NCBI RefSeq assembly: GCF_003184185.1
Contig: NZ_QHJG01000023.1
Location: forward strand, 1-64,000
Reading direction: 5' to 3'
Source: Legionella qingyii
GTDB lineage: Bacteria > Pseudomonadota > Gammaproteobacteria > Legionellales > Legionellaceae
DNA length: 64,000 bases
A program made the translations under genes and the position numbers. This document shows, in pieces, positions 6,932 to 17,195 of the stretch (within the stretch, counting starts at the first letter, position 1; every line of letters begins with the position of its first letter). The notes below the pieces were generated by a model. That model did not search any database. It had not been told where the DNA came from and saw only the letters and a list, made by a program, of their open reading frames with translations.

Positions 6932-9529
6932 TCAATTACATGACATTCTTATTTGTTCTTCTTGTATCTTATCCAATGTTGATGGTTCTTTTTTCTCTTG
7001 CTTTGTTTCAGTGACATCTATTGATTCAGTGTAATTCAATTCATTTTGTTGCAAACTTGTTGTTAAAACGCGCATCCAGGGCATTAAAAGTGCTTCTAGT
7101 TGAAGTATCACTTTTTTTGCAGAACTCGAGAGCATTCGACTTTCATGTTGTGCTTGAGTGTAATTTGTTGCTATTCCTGCTCTGAGGACGCATTCGTCGA
7201 GAAAGCCGGTGAATAGTTGATTTGTAATTTTATCTTGTTTTACCGCTTCTAATACTACCGCATTAAATTCAGATACTCTATCCAGCTTCAAAGCAGCATT
7301 AAATGCTGCATTTAGATTTATTGAGGTTTTTAAAGGAGGCATCAGCTTTTGTAATTGTTGTTGTGCGTCAAAAAAGAATTTTTTAATGACGTGCATGCCA
7401 AAACCTTTATCGTAGGCTGTATCAATGAGTTCTTTGAGTTGTTTCTCAGTCTCAATAATGCATTTCAATTTTTCATCAGTGGAACTCATGGAGTTCATTT
7501 TTTCACGATAGGTTCTAATCGTGTTCATAATATAATTTCTGTTTCCGGCATTATAAGCTTCCTTGATTATCGCCAAATCTGCAGGGTCCAAATAGTTTGT
7601 AGACGGCTCGAAGACTAATTGATGCTCGGGATGGAGCAAGTCTTCTCTTAAGGCTGCCAAATGAACTTTACTTAGGGTTATTGTTTTGGCAGAGGTAGTG
7701 GTAATCGAATCACCTCCACCACGTCGCTTAATAAAATCCAGCATGGCCACAGAGACTTTGTCACTAAAAGTCAATTGTATTATGTCATCACCGAGCTCAT
7801 CTATTTTCTTAATTTTATTCTGTTGTCTGTGTGTCCATGGATATTTAAATGGTCGGCCATCGTCACTAAATAATATGGGATTATGCAGTAATTTTTCAAA
7901 AATTAAGGCTTGTTTTATCTCAAGAAACCCGGCATTTTCTGTTGTTTGTGGCAGCATATCGTCGATAGACTTAAGGCGTTCCATTATTTTTGTTCGTAGT
8001 GTTTCTGCATCTTTCTCAAGAACGATCAAGTCGCTTAAATAAGTAGTTAATTCACTTTGTTTTTCGATGCTTAGTGGCTTTTTAAATTGTCGTTTAATTC
8101 GGATTTGTTGCTTGTGATGCTGCCATGCGATATGGCTGATATATTGAATTATTTTATCGCCTATTGAGCGCAACTGCACGATACTTTGAAATTTGGAATC
8201 CATGGATGAATCTTCAATAATGGTTCGATTGCGTCCCAAACCATGGCGTGTATGTTTTATAAGAAATTCTCCAGGTATAAGACACAAGCGTGAATCAAGA
8301 ATAAATTTGTGGGTATCCATAATCGATTGATCAAAAATAAAAAGTGATTTCGCCTGTCTTAATGCTTTGTTTTGACAATTGCCGCCTATTGTATCGGTAT
8401 CACTACATAGATAAAGCAAACCGAGCACATTACCAAAATCATTAATAAAGCAATCAGCTTGAAAGCCTTCACCCAAGGCTTTAATGGTTGAGTAATGAGT
8501 ATAAGTTTTTCCTGCTAACCATGCATAAAATGTTTTTCCTAAAGAAAACTCACTAAGTAAACGAATATCTTCGAAAGGAATAAATAATGCAGGATGTCCA
8601 TTATGGGAAATTGTGGTCGCAGCAGTCGTATCTAATTCCAGTAATCGGGAAATATTGAGTGCCATGGCTTCATGTTGTACTTCTTTAATATCACCATGTT
8701 TGGGTAATTTTATAATGGCTTGAGTACTCAGTTTATAGTGCTCTCTCTCAGTATTATAGTCTTCAATATTTAAATCTTCCGCTCTATCACATAGATGACG
8801 TAACTGCCGTTTTACACTATCAAGACTGATTAACGAGATTTTTTCTGTTACACCACCTGCGTTTTCTTGCAAGGTGCAATAACAGAGGTCCGCTCCATTG
8901 TCTTGTGGAATAATAATTCGTTTTAATTCATTTAATTTATTGAGATCGACTAAGATATTTAATTTTTTTTCTGCTTTTTCTCTTTCTGAGTTATTATCAG
9001 ATAGCCGTGCTATTTCCTCTTCATAGCGTTGAATTAATGCTGTGATTTGCAATGAGTCGGATGCATCAAACGGTTTGGTTTCTGGAAAGGTTTGTATCAG
9101 GGTATAAAGCTTTGCTCTACTATTGACTACTAAATCATCTAACTCGCTATCAACATCTTGAGGTATACTGGTTGGGCGTTCGTAGTAATTATCTTTGGGT
9201 AATCGAATAATGTCATGTGCGTTCAGGGTGTAGCGTATACCTTCCTCTGCCTTTTTGAGATCAACGCTTTTTAATAGAGGAGGGGAGCCTTCTTTTTCAA
9301 AAGTAGCCGAATATTTAATGACACCACAAAACTCCCGCCACTGATCCTGGTCTGTTTCCAGAGTTTGCAGGTTAAATAAGCCACTATTATGAAGATCAAT
9401 ATGATCTAATAACTTGTCCAGATCGGTATAAAGAGCCAGATCTAGATCTTGCAGCTCCACTGTAACAGGATTTTCACTTTCTTCTTCTAAAAAACGTTTA
9501 ATAATCCTGTTTTTTTGCTCCAACTCCAT
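6932..9529 (-). CDS. Large orphan protein, candidate Dot/Icm effector
   Basis: I do not recognise a named family in this 865-residue protein. It has no signal peptide or clear membrane span and is rich in helical, Glu/Lys/Gln-rich segments. A central block, roughly residues 270-460, has short motifs suggestive of a kinase-like fold: KLSTQAIIKLP with a strand-like Lys, DFGNVLGLLYL, LFIFDQSIMD and HTRHGLGRNRTIIEDSS. This similarity is weak and unverified. The C-terminus carries a Glu-rich segment (TKQEKKEPSTLDKIQEEQ) resembling the E-block seen in Dot/Icm substrates. The start at 9529 has AAGGA 8 bp upstream. It sits next to a PilZ gene downstream and a kinase-like gene upstream on the same strand, with a MITE in the intergenic region. 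Confidence 0.5.
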   Translation of the reverse strand: MELEQKNRIIKRFLEEESENPVTVELQDLDLALYTDLDKLLDHIDLHNSGLFNLQTLETDQDQWREFCGVIKYSATFEKEGSPPLLKSVDLKKAEEGIRYTLNAHDIIRLPKDNYYERPTSIPQDVDSELDDLVVNSRAKLYTLIQTFPETKPFDASDSLQITALIQRYEEEIARLSDNNSEREKAEKKLNILVDLNKLNELKRIIIPQDNGADLCYCTLQENAGGVTEKISLISLDSVKRQLRHLCDRAEDLNIEDYNTEREHYKLSTQAIIKLPKHGDIKEVQHEAMALNISRLLELDTTAATTISHNGHPALFIPFEDIRLLSEFSLGKTFYAWLAGKTYTHYSTIKALGEGFQADCFINDFGNVLGLLYLCSDTDTIGGNCQNKALRQAKSLFIFDQSIMDTHKFILDSRLCLIPGEFLIKHTRHGLGRNRTIIEDSSMDSKFQSIVQLRSIGDKIIQYISHIAWQHHKQQIRIKRQFKKPLSIEKQSELTTYLSDLIVLEKDAETLRTKIMERLKSIDDMLPQTTENAGFLEIKQALIFEKLLHNPILFSDDGRPFKYPWTHRQQNKIKKIDELGDDIIQLTFSDKVSVAMLDFIKRRGGGDSITTTSAKTITLSKVHLAALREDLLHPEHQLVFEPSTNYLDPADLAIIKEAYNAGNRNYIMNTIRTYREKMNSMSSTDEKLKCIIETEKQLKELIDTAYDKGFGMHVIKKFFFDAQQQLQKLMPPLKTSINLNAAFNAALKLDRVSEFNAVVLEAVKQDKITNQLFTGFLDECVLRAGIATNYTQAQHESRMLSSSAKKVILQLEALLMPWMRVLTTSLQQNELNYTESIDVTETKQEKKEPSTLDKIQEEQIRMSCN

Positions 9530-9648
9530 TGGTTATATCCTTATTAAACCAACTTGACCTATTTATAAATATAGACAACTTTTACCTTTTTGGTCAAAAA
9601 GTACATTAGGGATTTCCGTATAATAATCAATACAAATACAGATGAAAA

Positions 9649-9803
9649 CTAGGGACTGTTTACAATTGCTTCATTAGCCTGGGTTCCGCGCTTTGCGCGG
9701 AACCCAGTAAAGGCGGCATTAAAAACAGGTACATTTTAGTGTGTCTTTGTATCGAACCCGCGCATAAAGTAGGCGGACCAAATGAAATGTCAACAGACTC
9801 TAG
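9649..9803. repeat. MITE, CTAG-flanked family (long copy)
   Basis: The terminal repeats GGACTGTTTACAATTGCTTC (left) and the complement of AAATGTCAACAGACT (right) are inverted relatives and are directly flanked by CTAG (9649-9652 and 9800-9803). The interior holds a GC-rich hairpin CTGGGTTCCGCG/CGCGGAACCCAG and no ORF. A shorter copy is at 30355-30447 and a lone end at 311-339. The rest of the 9530-9892 gap holds nothing else I can support. Confidence 0.75.
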
Positions 9804-9892
9804 AGTGATTTGATTTTTTTATTAAGTTTAAGTCGAAAAAACAAGTACTGGATAATGAGCGCGCTTCCCTGCGTTTTTTATATTTTTTATTG

Positions 9893-12280
9893 TTATATAC
9901 TGACACCCACGCTTTCTTGGTGATTTTCTGCTTGGGACAACGGCTGCTGAAAAATCTCTTCAACTCGTGGATGTCGTGATCTTATCTCCCCACGGAAGAG
10001 GGTGGAGCCGACTCGATGAATAGACCTTCTTTTAATCTGTGGATCATCTACGTCCTTAAAACCATTTGCAAGCGCTGTAAAAAATCTATAGTTTTCTGTA
10101 AGAGTAAGAGATGTTTTTCTCATATGTTGCGGTTTCTCTTCGGTTTGAGACGTGAATTTTTGGGGCTCGGTGGCAGGTACATCAGCCGAGTTTTTCAAAG
10201 AAGGAAGTTTGTTTTCTGATTTTTTAGTATTTTTCTTTACAACCATCGTTTCAGAAGGTAGAAGCTCCTCATCTAATTCTTCATCCTTTTCTTTTGAGGA
10301 GATTAGAGGCGTGTCTTGGGCTTCCTTGGCGGCTTTTGGCGTATCAACTCTTTGTTCATCCTCAGGGATTGACTCACTGTTGTTTAATGCTCTTATCTCA
10401 TCAAAATGTACTTTAAAGTACTCTTTAAAGTTATTTGCTTGAGTAATGCCCAAACTATCGAGTTCTTCTGGTGGCAAGAATTCAAATTGAATAAAATGAG
10501 TTCGAAAGTTTTGATCATTATAATCTAGTGGAATCTTTATCATGTCTGCTGTGGTTACTCTTGCAACTCTGAAAAAGCCAAAGGAGAGACTATGTACCAT
10601 TTTTCTCCACCAGCTTGCAGAATTCCAATCATTGAGTAAAAGGGCCGCTTCAATATCTTGAGAAATTCCGGAAAAATATTTTTTTGAATAATTTTGATAA
10701 CATTTTGTTGCTAACTTTTCAGCGATATGGTTTAGACGAGGTTCTGTAGGATTGCGATCTGAAATGGCAGAAAAAACTACGTTTGCTCGCTCTAAATAGT
10801 TTGTATCTTTAAACACATTGGAGTCCAGGAGTTTTTTAACCTCTTTTAATTCACGATCAATACCCAAGGTTTCTGAAGATAACTCCCGTTCAAGATGTTC
10901 ATAGAAATCGTCGGTCTTATGATTAAGAAAGGGTAGCAATCTCGTGAACTGTTCTATTGTAAGCCTATTTCCTTCTTCATAACGTGTTAGTTCGTCAATA
11001 AGTATGGACAAGTTGGTAATGGCACGATTGGGCTTATGAAAATGAGCGAGTACACTACCTTGTTCCTCACTTGTCTTTTTGGGTTTTTTACCAAGTTGGG
11101 CCACGATCAGAAATTCTTTGAGGGCTTTACCCATTTGATATGACATCAGTTGTTCTATGTCGATGAGAGTCGTGCGTGCTTTACGCGAGTAATTCTCACA
11201 TTCCTCATCGAGACAAGCCAGATATTGCGGTGGGGCATAACGCGGAGAACAGCGTAGGTTATTGGCAAGTGGGTTAGGGGAACGGACAAAAGCTTTGCGA
11301 TCACTGACTAGTAGTTTATTTTTGTGTACCAAAAAATTACTTAATTTAATATCAGGATGATAGGCACCTGCTTCTTTGAGTTTGAGGCAAAAATCATTAA
11401 TCTGATTAAAATAATATTTTGCTGTTGCCGCGATTGTTTGTTGGGAGGCCCCGTTTAGTTTTTTTGCGACGTGAATTAAACTTCCCTGCTCAGCAAATTG
11501 GCTTATTACCACTGGTTTGTATTCAATTTCTTGATGATCTTCAGTTTTGAATTGCATCATAAATAGAGCAGCATCATTAACGAAATATTTTGCTACTGGA
11601 AACGAGTGAAGATCTTGTTCAAAACTCAAATCATTTCGATCTTCTACGCGAAAAACAAGATATTTTTCCCAGCGTTTCATTTTGAATTTATAGTTGAAAT
11701 TATTGACCTGTTTTTTGCTTAGAGGTTCTGTCATATACTCAGAACTTCTTAGGTCGCTATCACCCTTAATTGCACTGATTTTTTCTTTGGCCAGGTGTAA
11801 AATTTGCGCATGTTCATCCAGATTGGCTTTGAGAACGGCATCGCGCTCTGCCAGTAGGTTAAGACGATAACTTGTGTCCAAAAATTGTTCTTTTACATGG
11901 TTGTCAAAAGGCGCATTGCTTTTTAATAATGCATCACGTTTTTGCATGAGCTGGTAGATGTCTTCGTCTTCCTGTATTTTTAATTCAGGCTTTGCTATGT
12001 GTTTTGCTACAGCATTTGCAAATTGGAACCCTTTGAAAAGGAACGAACCGTCAGGATTTATTCCATGAGCTTCCAGATGAGCTTGCCAACTTTCATTATC
12101 TTTTGCTGCAAGCCACTTATATTCTCCCTCAGATATGGGGGTTGCATTGATGTAATAATTGATTTTTTGTAACTGGAATAAACGTTGGACTTCATCTTCG
12201 GCGGGTATTTTATTAAATTCCTGTATTAGCTTTCTTAGCTTTCGGTGTTTCGCACTAATTGGTTCTATTTTTAATCTCAC
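9893..12280 (-). CDS. Eukaryotic-type protein-kinase-like protein (LegK-like candidate effector)
   Basis: A protein of about 795 residues with a kinase-like middle. Using the numbering of the longer TTG-initiated frame, the catalytic loop HPDIKLSN lies at 316-323, a DFG-equivalent SDRKAF around D335, an activation-segment end SPRYAPPQ near 353-360, and an acidic helix-F-like DIEQLMSYQMG at 382-392. The beta-3 Lys is not obvious: the likely strand reads KYLVFRVED with Arg. Activity or nucleotide use could therefore be atypical. The N-terminal 200 residues are helical and the C-terminal 170 are charged and low-complexity. I prefer GTG 12280 (GGAG 5 bp upstream) over TTG 12304. Legionella species secrete several LegK kinases through Dot/Icm; assignment to a specific one is not possible here. 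Confidence 0.65.
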   Translation of the reverse strand: MRLKIEPISAKHRKLRKLIQEFNKIPAEDEVQRLFQLQKINYYINATPISEGEYKWLAAKDNESWQAHLEAHGINPDGSFLFKGFQFANAVAKHIAKPELKIQEDEDIYQLMQKRDALLKSNAPFDNHVKEQFLDTSYRLNLLAERDAVLKANLDEHAQILHLAKEKISAIKGDSDLRSSEYMTEPLSKKQVNNFNYKFKMKRWEKYLVFRVEDRNDLSFEQDLHSFPVAKYFVNDAALFMMQFKTEDHQEIEYKPVVISQFAEQGSLIHVAKKLNGASQQTIAATAKYYFNQINDFCLKLKEAGAYHPDIKLSNFLVHKNKLLVSDRKAFVRSPNPLANNLRCSPRYAPPQYLACLDEECENYSRKARTTLIDIEQLMSYQMGKALKEFLIVAQLGKKPKKTSEEQGSVLAHFHKPNRAITNLSILIDELTRYEEGNRLTIEQFTRLLPFLNHKTDDFYEHLERELSSETLGIDRELKEVKKLLDSNVFKDTNYLERANVVFSAISDRNPTEPRLNHIAEKLATKCYQNYSKKYFSGISQDIEAALLLNDWNSASWWRKMVHSLSFGFFRVARVTTADMIKIPLDYNDQNFRTHFIQFEFLPPEELDSLGITQANNFKEYFKVHFDEIRALNNSESIPEDEQRVDTPKAAKEAQDTPLISSKEKDEELDEELLPSETMVVKKNTKKSENKLPSLKNSADVPATEPQKFTSQTEEKPQHMRKTSLTLTENYRFFTALANGFKDVDDPQIKRRSIHRVGSTLFRGEIRSRHPRVEEIFQQPLSQAENHQESVGVSI

Positions 12281-12304
12281 GGGTACTCCAATGTCAAAAA
12301 TCAA

Positions 12305-12638
12305 AAAAAATGGAGTTAATATTTATATTCACTATGAGATTTCATTTCCGTGTGACAAGTTAAGAAAGAATTAGTGAGATTTCAAATATCACTCGCATCA
12401 GTAATTTTAAAAATTGCGTAAAATTACAGCATAGTCCTCTTTATGTTTCAAGGATTAAAAGTGATCAGAAGGTGGATAATTGTATCATATTGATTTTTAA
12501 AAATTTATAATAAAGCCATTAAGACATTTTAGTTTATTAGGTCCACTTTAGATGATGTAATTACTAAGAAAACTACTATCTTAAGTAGTCTGTTTTATGA
12601 TTTAATATTTACTATTTCCAGTATAAGAAAGGTTTATC
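12305..12638. other. Divergent intergenic region
   Basis: An AT-rich 334-bp region between the kinase-like gene (minus) and fdxA (plus). It must hold both promoters. I could not assign confident -35/-10 boxes, tandem TTAA sites or a terminator. Confidence 0.4.
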
Positions 12639-12968
12639 ATGACTTTTGTAGTAACAGAAAGTTGTATTAAGTGTAAGTACACTGATTGTGTTGAAGTATG
12701 TCCTGTTGATTGTTTTTATGAGGGACCGAACTTTTTGGTAATTCATCCCGATGAATGCATCGATTGTGCCTTGTGCGAACCGGAATGCCCGGTCAATGCG
12801 ATTGTTTCTGAAGATGATTTAACTTCCGAACAGCAGCAATTTAAAGAATTAAATGCAGAGCTTGCTAAAACATGGCCTAATATTACAGCCAAAAAAGATG
12901 CGCTGTCTGATGCCAAAGATTGGGATGAGGTTAAGGATAAACTTCAGTATTTACAAAAAGAGTGGTAG
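12639..12968 (+). CDS. fdxA: Seven-iron ferredoxin FdxA
   Basis: A 109-residue ferredoxin. Two Cys clusters bind the iron-sulfur centres: [17 protein letters not shown] near residues 9-25 (a 3Fe-4S/4Fe-4S mix of the 7Fe type) and [12 protein letters not shown] near 40-51. The C-terminal region is the acidic/Lys extension typical of FdxA. It acts as a soluble one-electron carrier. AGAAAGG upstream of ATG gives the ribosome site. The stop overlaps the GTG start of yoaA, so it is translationally coupled to a helicase that itself carries an iron-sulfur cluster. Confidence 0.93.
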   Translation: MTFVVTESCIKCKYTDCVEVCPVDCFYEGPNFLVIHPDECIDCALCEPECPVNAIVSEDDLTSEQQQFKELNAELAKTWPNITAKKDALSDAKDWDEVKDKLQYLQKEW

Positions 12969-14920
12969 AAATCAGTTCGCTTGCTGAATCATGTCAGCGA
13001 ATTTTTAGTGAGAAAGGACGACTTTCCACTGCTATTCCGGGCTTTGTGGCGCGTAAGCCACAGTCCGATTTGGCTGTGGCAATTGCAACGGCAATTGAAG
13101 AGAAATCAATTTTAATTGCTGAAGCGGGCACAGGAACCGGCAAGACGTTTGCCTATTTGCTCCCTTGTTTGTTAAGTGGAAAAAAAGCGCTGATTTCTAC
13201 AGCAACCAAAACCTTGCAAGATCAACTCTATCAAAAAGATTTACCCACTTTAGTAAGAGCCATGGGGCTGTCCGCGCGGATCCAAAACCTCAAAGGCCGA
13301 TCTAATTATATCTGTCAATATCGCGTTGAATTGCACTCCGAAGAGGGGCAATTTCAAACCCCACAATGTGCCCATGAAGTCGCACATGTACGCAGTAAAT
13401 TATCACAAATGAAAAATGGCGATCGATCTGAATTGCCTGAGTTGAGTGAAGATTCTCCAGTTTGGCATTATGTGACTTCAACAGTGGATAATTGCTTGGG
13501 TATTGAATGCCCTAATCATGAAACATGCTTTTTACTCAAGGCTCGTAAACGTGCACTGGATGCTGATGTAGTCGTGATTAATCATCATCTCTTTTTCGCT
13601 GATTCACGCTTGAAAGAAGAAGGATTTGGAGAGTTATTACCTGGTGTTGATGTAGTTATTTTTGATGAGGCGCATCAACTTGCTGAAATAGCCACTCATT
13701 TTAATGGCGAGCGCGTTGGAACACGTCAATTTCGAGATTTATTAGATGATCTTATTAAAGAATGGCCTGTTGTAGATCTTGCAAATCAACCTTTGAAAGC
13801 ATTAAGTCATAAAGCAGACAAATTAATGGATGAGTTATTGAGTAGTTTACCCAGGATGGATGAGCGAATCAGTTGGGAAGAAATAAAACACAACAAATCC
13901 TTTATGAATGCCTGGACTGAGTGGTTGGCATTAAAAGACGAGGTGATGGAATGTTTCAGCGACCTCTCACTTGCTGAATATCCTGGTCTTGCGCGCTGTA
14001 AAGAGCGCTTGATGGAGTTGACTCGAGTCTTATTATTTTTTACCCAAGAAAGTAATAATAGAATACGTTGGCTCGAGCGTTTTAAACATACTTTAGTTTT
14101 TCATGTTACTCCATATGATGTTGCTGAGCCATTCAGTAATTTACTCAAGCGCCAAGATAATACGTATGTGTTTACCTCAGCCACTTTAACGATAGCAGAC
14201 TCTTTTGATTGTTTTTGTAAACCATTAGGATTGTTTGAAGCCAAGACTTTATTATTGCCGAGTCCTTTTGATTATCGACAACAAGCGTTGTTGTATTTGC
14301 CTAGGGGATTACCCGATCCTAAGGACTCAACCTATTATGAATTATTAGTATCTCGAGCCATTCCTCTCATTGAAGCTTTGGGCGGTCGTTGCTTTATTCT
14401 ATTTACCAGTCATAAAGCGTTAAAACAAGTTGCTCAAATGATGGGCAATATTTTAAACTATCCCTTATTAATTCAGGGAACCGAGGCAAAACCCATTTTA
14501 TTGGAACGTTTTAGGCAATTAGGTAATGCTGTTTTATTGGGTACAGCAACTTTTTGGGAAGGAGTGGATGTGAAAGGTGAAGCTCTTTCTTGTGTTATTA
14601 TTGATAAATTACCGTTTTCTAGCCCGGTTGATCCGGTGGTTCGTGGGAGGATGGCTTATTTGAAGGAAAAAGGTCTGTCGGGTTTTGATGAGTTATCTTT
14701 ACCTGGGGCTGTAATTGCTTTAAAGCAAGGGGTAGGGCGTTTAATTCGCGATAATACCGATAGAGGTGTTTTAATGATTGCAGATCCTCGTCTGACCAGC
14801 AGAGATTACGGCGGGCGTATCCTGGCCAGCTTGCCGCAATTACCGAAAACGCGTGATGAACAAAAAGTGCTTAACTTTATTAAAGAATTAGAGCTGGATT
14901 ATGAAACTGTTAGCGATTGA
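12962..14920 (+). CDS. yoaA: DinG-family ATP-dependent helicase YoaA
   Basis: A superfamily-2 XPD/DinG-type helicase of 652 residues, the length of YoaA rather than the longer DinG. Walker A is [10 protein letters not shown] (residues 53-62). Motif Ia follows ([12 protein letters not shown]). Iron-sulfur Cys residues appear as YICQYR and then [12 protein letters not shown]. Walker B is VVIFDEAHQ, motif V/VI includes [14 protein letters not shown] and QGVGRLIRD. YoaA unwinds 5'-3' in DNA repair with the Pol III chi subunit in E. coli. GTG start at 12962 overlaps the fdxA stop; the 3' end overlaps tsaB by 20 bp, so this is one operon. Confidence 0.92.
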   Translation: MVEISSLAESCQRIFSEKGRLSTAIPGFVARKPQSDLAVAIATAIEEKSILIAEAGTGTGKTFAYLLPCLLSGKKALISTATKTLQDQLYQKDLPTLVRAMGLSARIQNLKGRSNYICQYRVELHSEEGQFQTPQCAHEVAHVRSKLSQMKNGDRSELPELSEDSPVWHYVTSTVDNCLGIECPNHETCFLLKARKRALDADVVVINHHLFFADSRLKEEGFGELLPGVDVVIFDEAHQLAEIATHFNGERVGTRQFRDLLDDLIKEWPVVDLANQPLKALSHKADKLMDELLSSLPRMDERISWEEIKHNKSFMNAWTEWLALKDEVMECFSDLSLAEYPGLARCKERLMELTRVLLFFTQESNNRIRWLERFKHTLVFHVTPYDVAEPFSNLLKRQDNTYVFTSATLTIADSFDCFCKPLGLFEAKTLLLPSPFDYRQQALLYLPRGLPDPKDSTYYELLVSRAIPLIEALGGRCFILFTSHKALKQVAQMMGNILNYPLLIQGTEAKPILLERFRQLGNAVLLGTATFWEGVDVKGEALSCVIIDKLPFSSPVDPVVRGRMAYLKEKGLSGFDELSLPGAVIALKQGVGRLIRDNTDRGVLMIADPRLTSRDYGGRILASLPQLPKTRDEQKVLNFIKELELDYETVSD

Positions 14921-15551
14921 TACATCTACAGAAACAGCCAGTGTGGCTTTGTTAACTGGAGAAGAATTACTTTGTGAGGAACAAAGTAATCAAAAAACAC
15001 ATGCGCAATTTATTTTACCGATGATCGATAAGTTGATGGTGACTGCCGGTTTACAAATGAACCAGCTGGATGCCATAGTATTTGGTCGAGGACCTGGTAG
15101 CTTTACCGGCTTACGTATTGCATGCAGTATTGCAAAAGGCCTGGCTTATGCTCATGATTTGCAGTTGATTCCAGTGAGTAGCCTCGTTGCAATTGCTTGG
15201 TCAGTTCGTCAGCAAAATAAAATGAACCTTGCACCCGTATTGGCGGTGTTAGATGCGCGTATGCATGAGATGTATTGGGCTTATTTTGCCGAGAATCAGT
15301 GGGAAGCAGAGGAGAACGTTAATCCAGTGCATGAACTTAGCCTCCCTGAGAAGCACCCTGTAATTCTTGCCGGAGCGGGAATAGATTTATATTGGAATGA
15401 TTTTACTCCCGAAATTAAATCACAAATAAGTGATAAAATAATAATGAATCCTTCTGCGGCAGCCATGATTCAGTTTGCTCAGTGTTCTGCGCAAAAACCT
15501 GTTTCTGCTGCTCAAGCGCAACCCGTATATGTACGAAATAAAGTGACTTAG
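14901..15551 (+). CDS. tsaB: tRNA t6A biosynthesis protein TsaB
   Basis: A 216-residue ASKHA-fold protein. The N-terminal [29 protein letters not shown] and FGRGPGSFTGLRI motifs are diagnostic for TsaB, the scaffold partner of TsaD and TsaE in threonylcarbamoyladenosine formation at tRNA position 37. It starts inside the yoaA 3' end, an arrangement (yoaA-tsaB) also found in E. coli. The Trm112-like gene follows by 17 bp. Confidence 0.94.
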   Translation: MKLLAIDTSTETASVALLTGEELLCEEQSNQKTHAQFILPMIDKLMVTAGLQMNQLDAIVFGRGPGSFTGLRIACSIAKGLAYAHDLQLIPVSSLVAIAWSVRQQNKMNLAPVLAVLDARMHEMYWAYFAENQWEAEENVNPVHELSLPEKHPVILAGAGIDLYWNDFTPEIKSQISDKIIMNPSAAAMIQFAQCSAQKPVSAAQAQPVYVRNKVT

Positions 15552-15568
15552 TCTCATAGGAGAATTTT

Positions 15569-15748
15569 GTGGATAAAAAACTATTGGAAATATTAGTATG
15601 TCCTTTATGTAAGGGAAAATTATTGCTAAATAAACAAGAACTTATTTGTAAATTCGATCGTTTGGCATTTCCGATTCATGATGATATTCCGGTTATGTTG
15701 GAACATGAAGCTCGAGTTATTTCATTAGAAGAAAAGGATGAGTTATAA
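15569..15748 (+). CDS. Trm112-family zinc-ribbon protein (YcaR-like)
   Basis: A 59-residue protein starting at GTG 15569 behind AGGAGA. It reads [20 protein letters not shown] with a CPLC pair, then an ELICK strand, and [20 protein letters not shown]. This is the bacterial Trm112/YcaR pattern. The second Cys pair of eukaryotic Trm112 is reduced to a single Cys, as in many bacterial members. Eukaryotic Trm112 activates methyltransferases of tRNA and translation factors; the bacterial role is not fixed. It closes the fdxA-yoaA-tsaB operon. Confidence 0.85.
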   Translation: MDKKLLEILVCPLCKGKLLLNKQELICKFDRLAFPIHDDIPVMLEHEARVISLEEKDEL

Positions 15749-15766
15749 CAAGATTGAGCTGGAATT

Positions 15767-15790
15767 TGTAGCCTGGACACCCAGGCTACA
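15767..15790. terminator. Bidirectional hairpin of the GTAGCCTGG repeat family
   Basis: A perfect 10-bp stem TGTAGCCTGG/CCAGGCTACA with loop ACAC between the convergent Trm112-like and permease genes. It is the simplest copy of a dispersed palindrome also found at 18956, 40031, 43917 and 47213. Confidence 0.7.
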
Positions 15791-15794
15791 CTGA

Positions 15795-17195
15795 TTATGA
15801 TTTTGTAATATATTTCTTACGCCAGTACAGTAAAAATGCGGGCATCATCATGAGCGCGATTCCTATAGAAAAAACCAGGCGAAAATGTGCGGCACTACCA
15901 AAGTTCATAAATTCAACTGGCGGGATGAAACCTACAATTAAGGTCATAGTACATCCACACAAGCCCAAAATACAGGTCAAATAGTAACCGAATTTTTTCC
16001 CAGGTATCGCAAAAGGTCTCTCAAGGTGTGCATACTTGCTTTTTAATTTCCAGGCTGCGATAAACATCAGTACATACATCATGATGTAGAGCTCGGTGCT
16101 TAGGGCGGTAAATAACCAATAGATGGCATTCACACTAGGAAATAACAGAAAACCACTGCATAAAAGCGTCACTAAAATTGCTTGGGTGATTAATATTCGA
16201 GAAGGCATGCCGCGTTTGTTTAATTGGCACATAAATTTTGGAAGGAAGTTATGATTGGCTGCCATGAGCAGGCCTTTAGCTGGTGAAATTATCCAGTTGA
16301 TCATACTACCTAAACTCCCTAATAGAAGTAATGCGATTAGGATAGGTAAAAGCCATTCCAGATTATATGCCTGGAAAAAGTTATTAAAAGCCTGAGGTAC
16401 TCCATCAATTAGACTGATTTTCTCTTTTGGCAGTACAAACGCGATGGCTAAAGAACCAAAAATCATGGTGGTTAAGATAAGCAATACTGAAAAATACATT
16501 GCCCGAGGAAAATTTGTTTGTGGTTTATGTACGTTACGAACATGTACTGCGGCGAGCTCCATACCCAAAAATGAAGTCATTATCGCCGTGAGTGATACCC
16601 AGGATTGACTGTCTTTCCAGTGTGGTATTAAATGAGACAAGCTCATATCAATTGCTATAGGATTACCTTTAATAACCCAAATTAGCGCAAGCAGAATAAT
16701 AAATCCCATGGGGAGTATCATTCCCAATATGGCGCAAAGACCTGCAAAGTGTGCTGAAGCGCGTAATCCAGATAAGGCGACGAGTGTTAATGACCAAAAT
16801 ATAACCAGGATTACTGAGATCAAATAATATTTATTTTGGGCTAGTTCAGGATTGATTAAATAGGCCATCACGCCTGCAATGAAGGATAAAATGGTTGGAT
16901 ACCAGACTAATGTATTGATCCATTGCAGCCAAATAGTAAAAAAGGCTAAATTTTCGCCATACGCATGTTTAACCCAACTATAAATTCCACCTTCTTCATC
17001 AGACCAGGTGGAGGATAATTCGGCTGCTACTAAAGCAACAGGGATTAAGAAAACAATTGCGGAAAAGATAAAGAAAAAAATCAACGAGGAACCGAATAGG
17101 GCGGTACCGGGGAGATTTCTAATGCTATCGATTGCACCGGTAATCAGTAAGACCAAAGCGAATACAGATATTTTTTCAGAAGACCAATTGTTCAT
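15795..17195 (-). CDS. APC-superfamily amino acid permease/antiporter
   Basis: A 466-residue integral membrane protein with about 12 hydrophobic segments, the APC-superfamily length. The helix-1 region ITGAIDSIRNLPGTALFG and the conserved AAELSSTWSDEEGGIYSWVK with the following GENLAFFTIWLQW match glutamate/GABA-antiporter-like and related permeases. It imports or exchanges an amino acid across the inner membrane; the substrate cannot be read. It is transcribed alone with no obvious ribosome site, and its 3' end meets the shared terminator hairpin. Confidence 0.8.
   Translation of the reverse strand: MNNWSSEKISVFALVLLITGAIDSIRNLPGTALFGSSLIFFFIFSAIVFLIPVALVAAELSSTWSDEEGGIYSWVKHAYGENLAFFTIWLQWINTLVWYPTILSFIAGVMAYLINPELAQNKYYLISVILVIFWSLTLVALSGLRASAHFAGLCAILGMILPMGFIILLALIWVIKGNPIAIDMSLSHLIPHWKDSQSWVSLTAIMTSFLGMELAAVHVRNVHKPQTNFPRAMYFSVLLILTTMIFGSLAIAFVLPKEKISLIDGVPQAFNNFFQAYNLEWLLPILIALLLLGSLGSMINWIISPAKGLLMAANHNFLPKFMCQLNKRGMPSRILITQAILVTLLCSGFLLFPSVNAIYWLFTALSTELYIMMYVLMFIAAWKLKSKYAHLERPFAIPGKKFGYYLTCILGLCGCTMTLIVGFIPPVEFMNFGSAAHFRLVFSIGIALMMMPAFLLYWRKKYITKS

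Noticed and set aside
6932..9529. Calling the 865-residue protein a phosphoinositide kinase
   Set aside because: The kinase-like motifs are short and out of clear order; without a fold search the claim is not supportable.
12305..12638. A PmrA-type site for the kinase-like gene
   Set aside because: Only isolated TTAA tetramers occur with no matching spacing.
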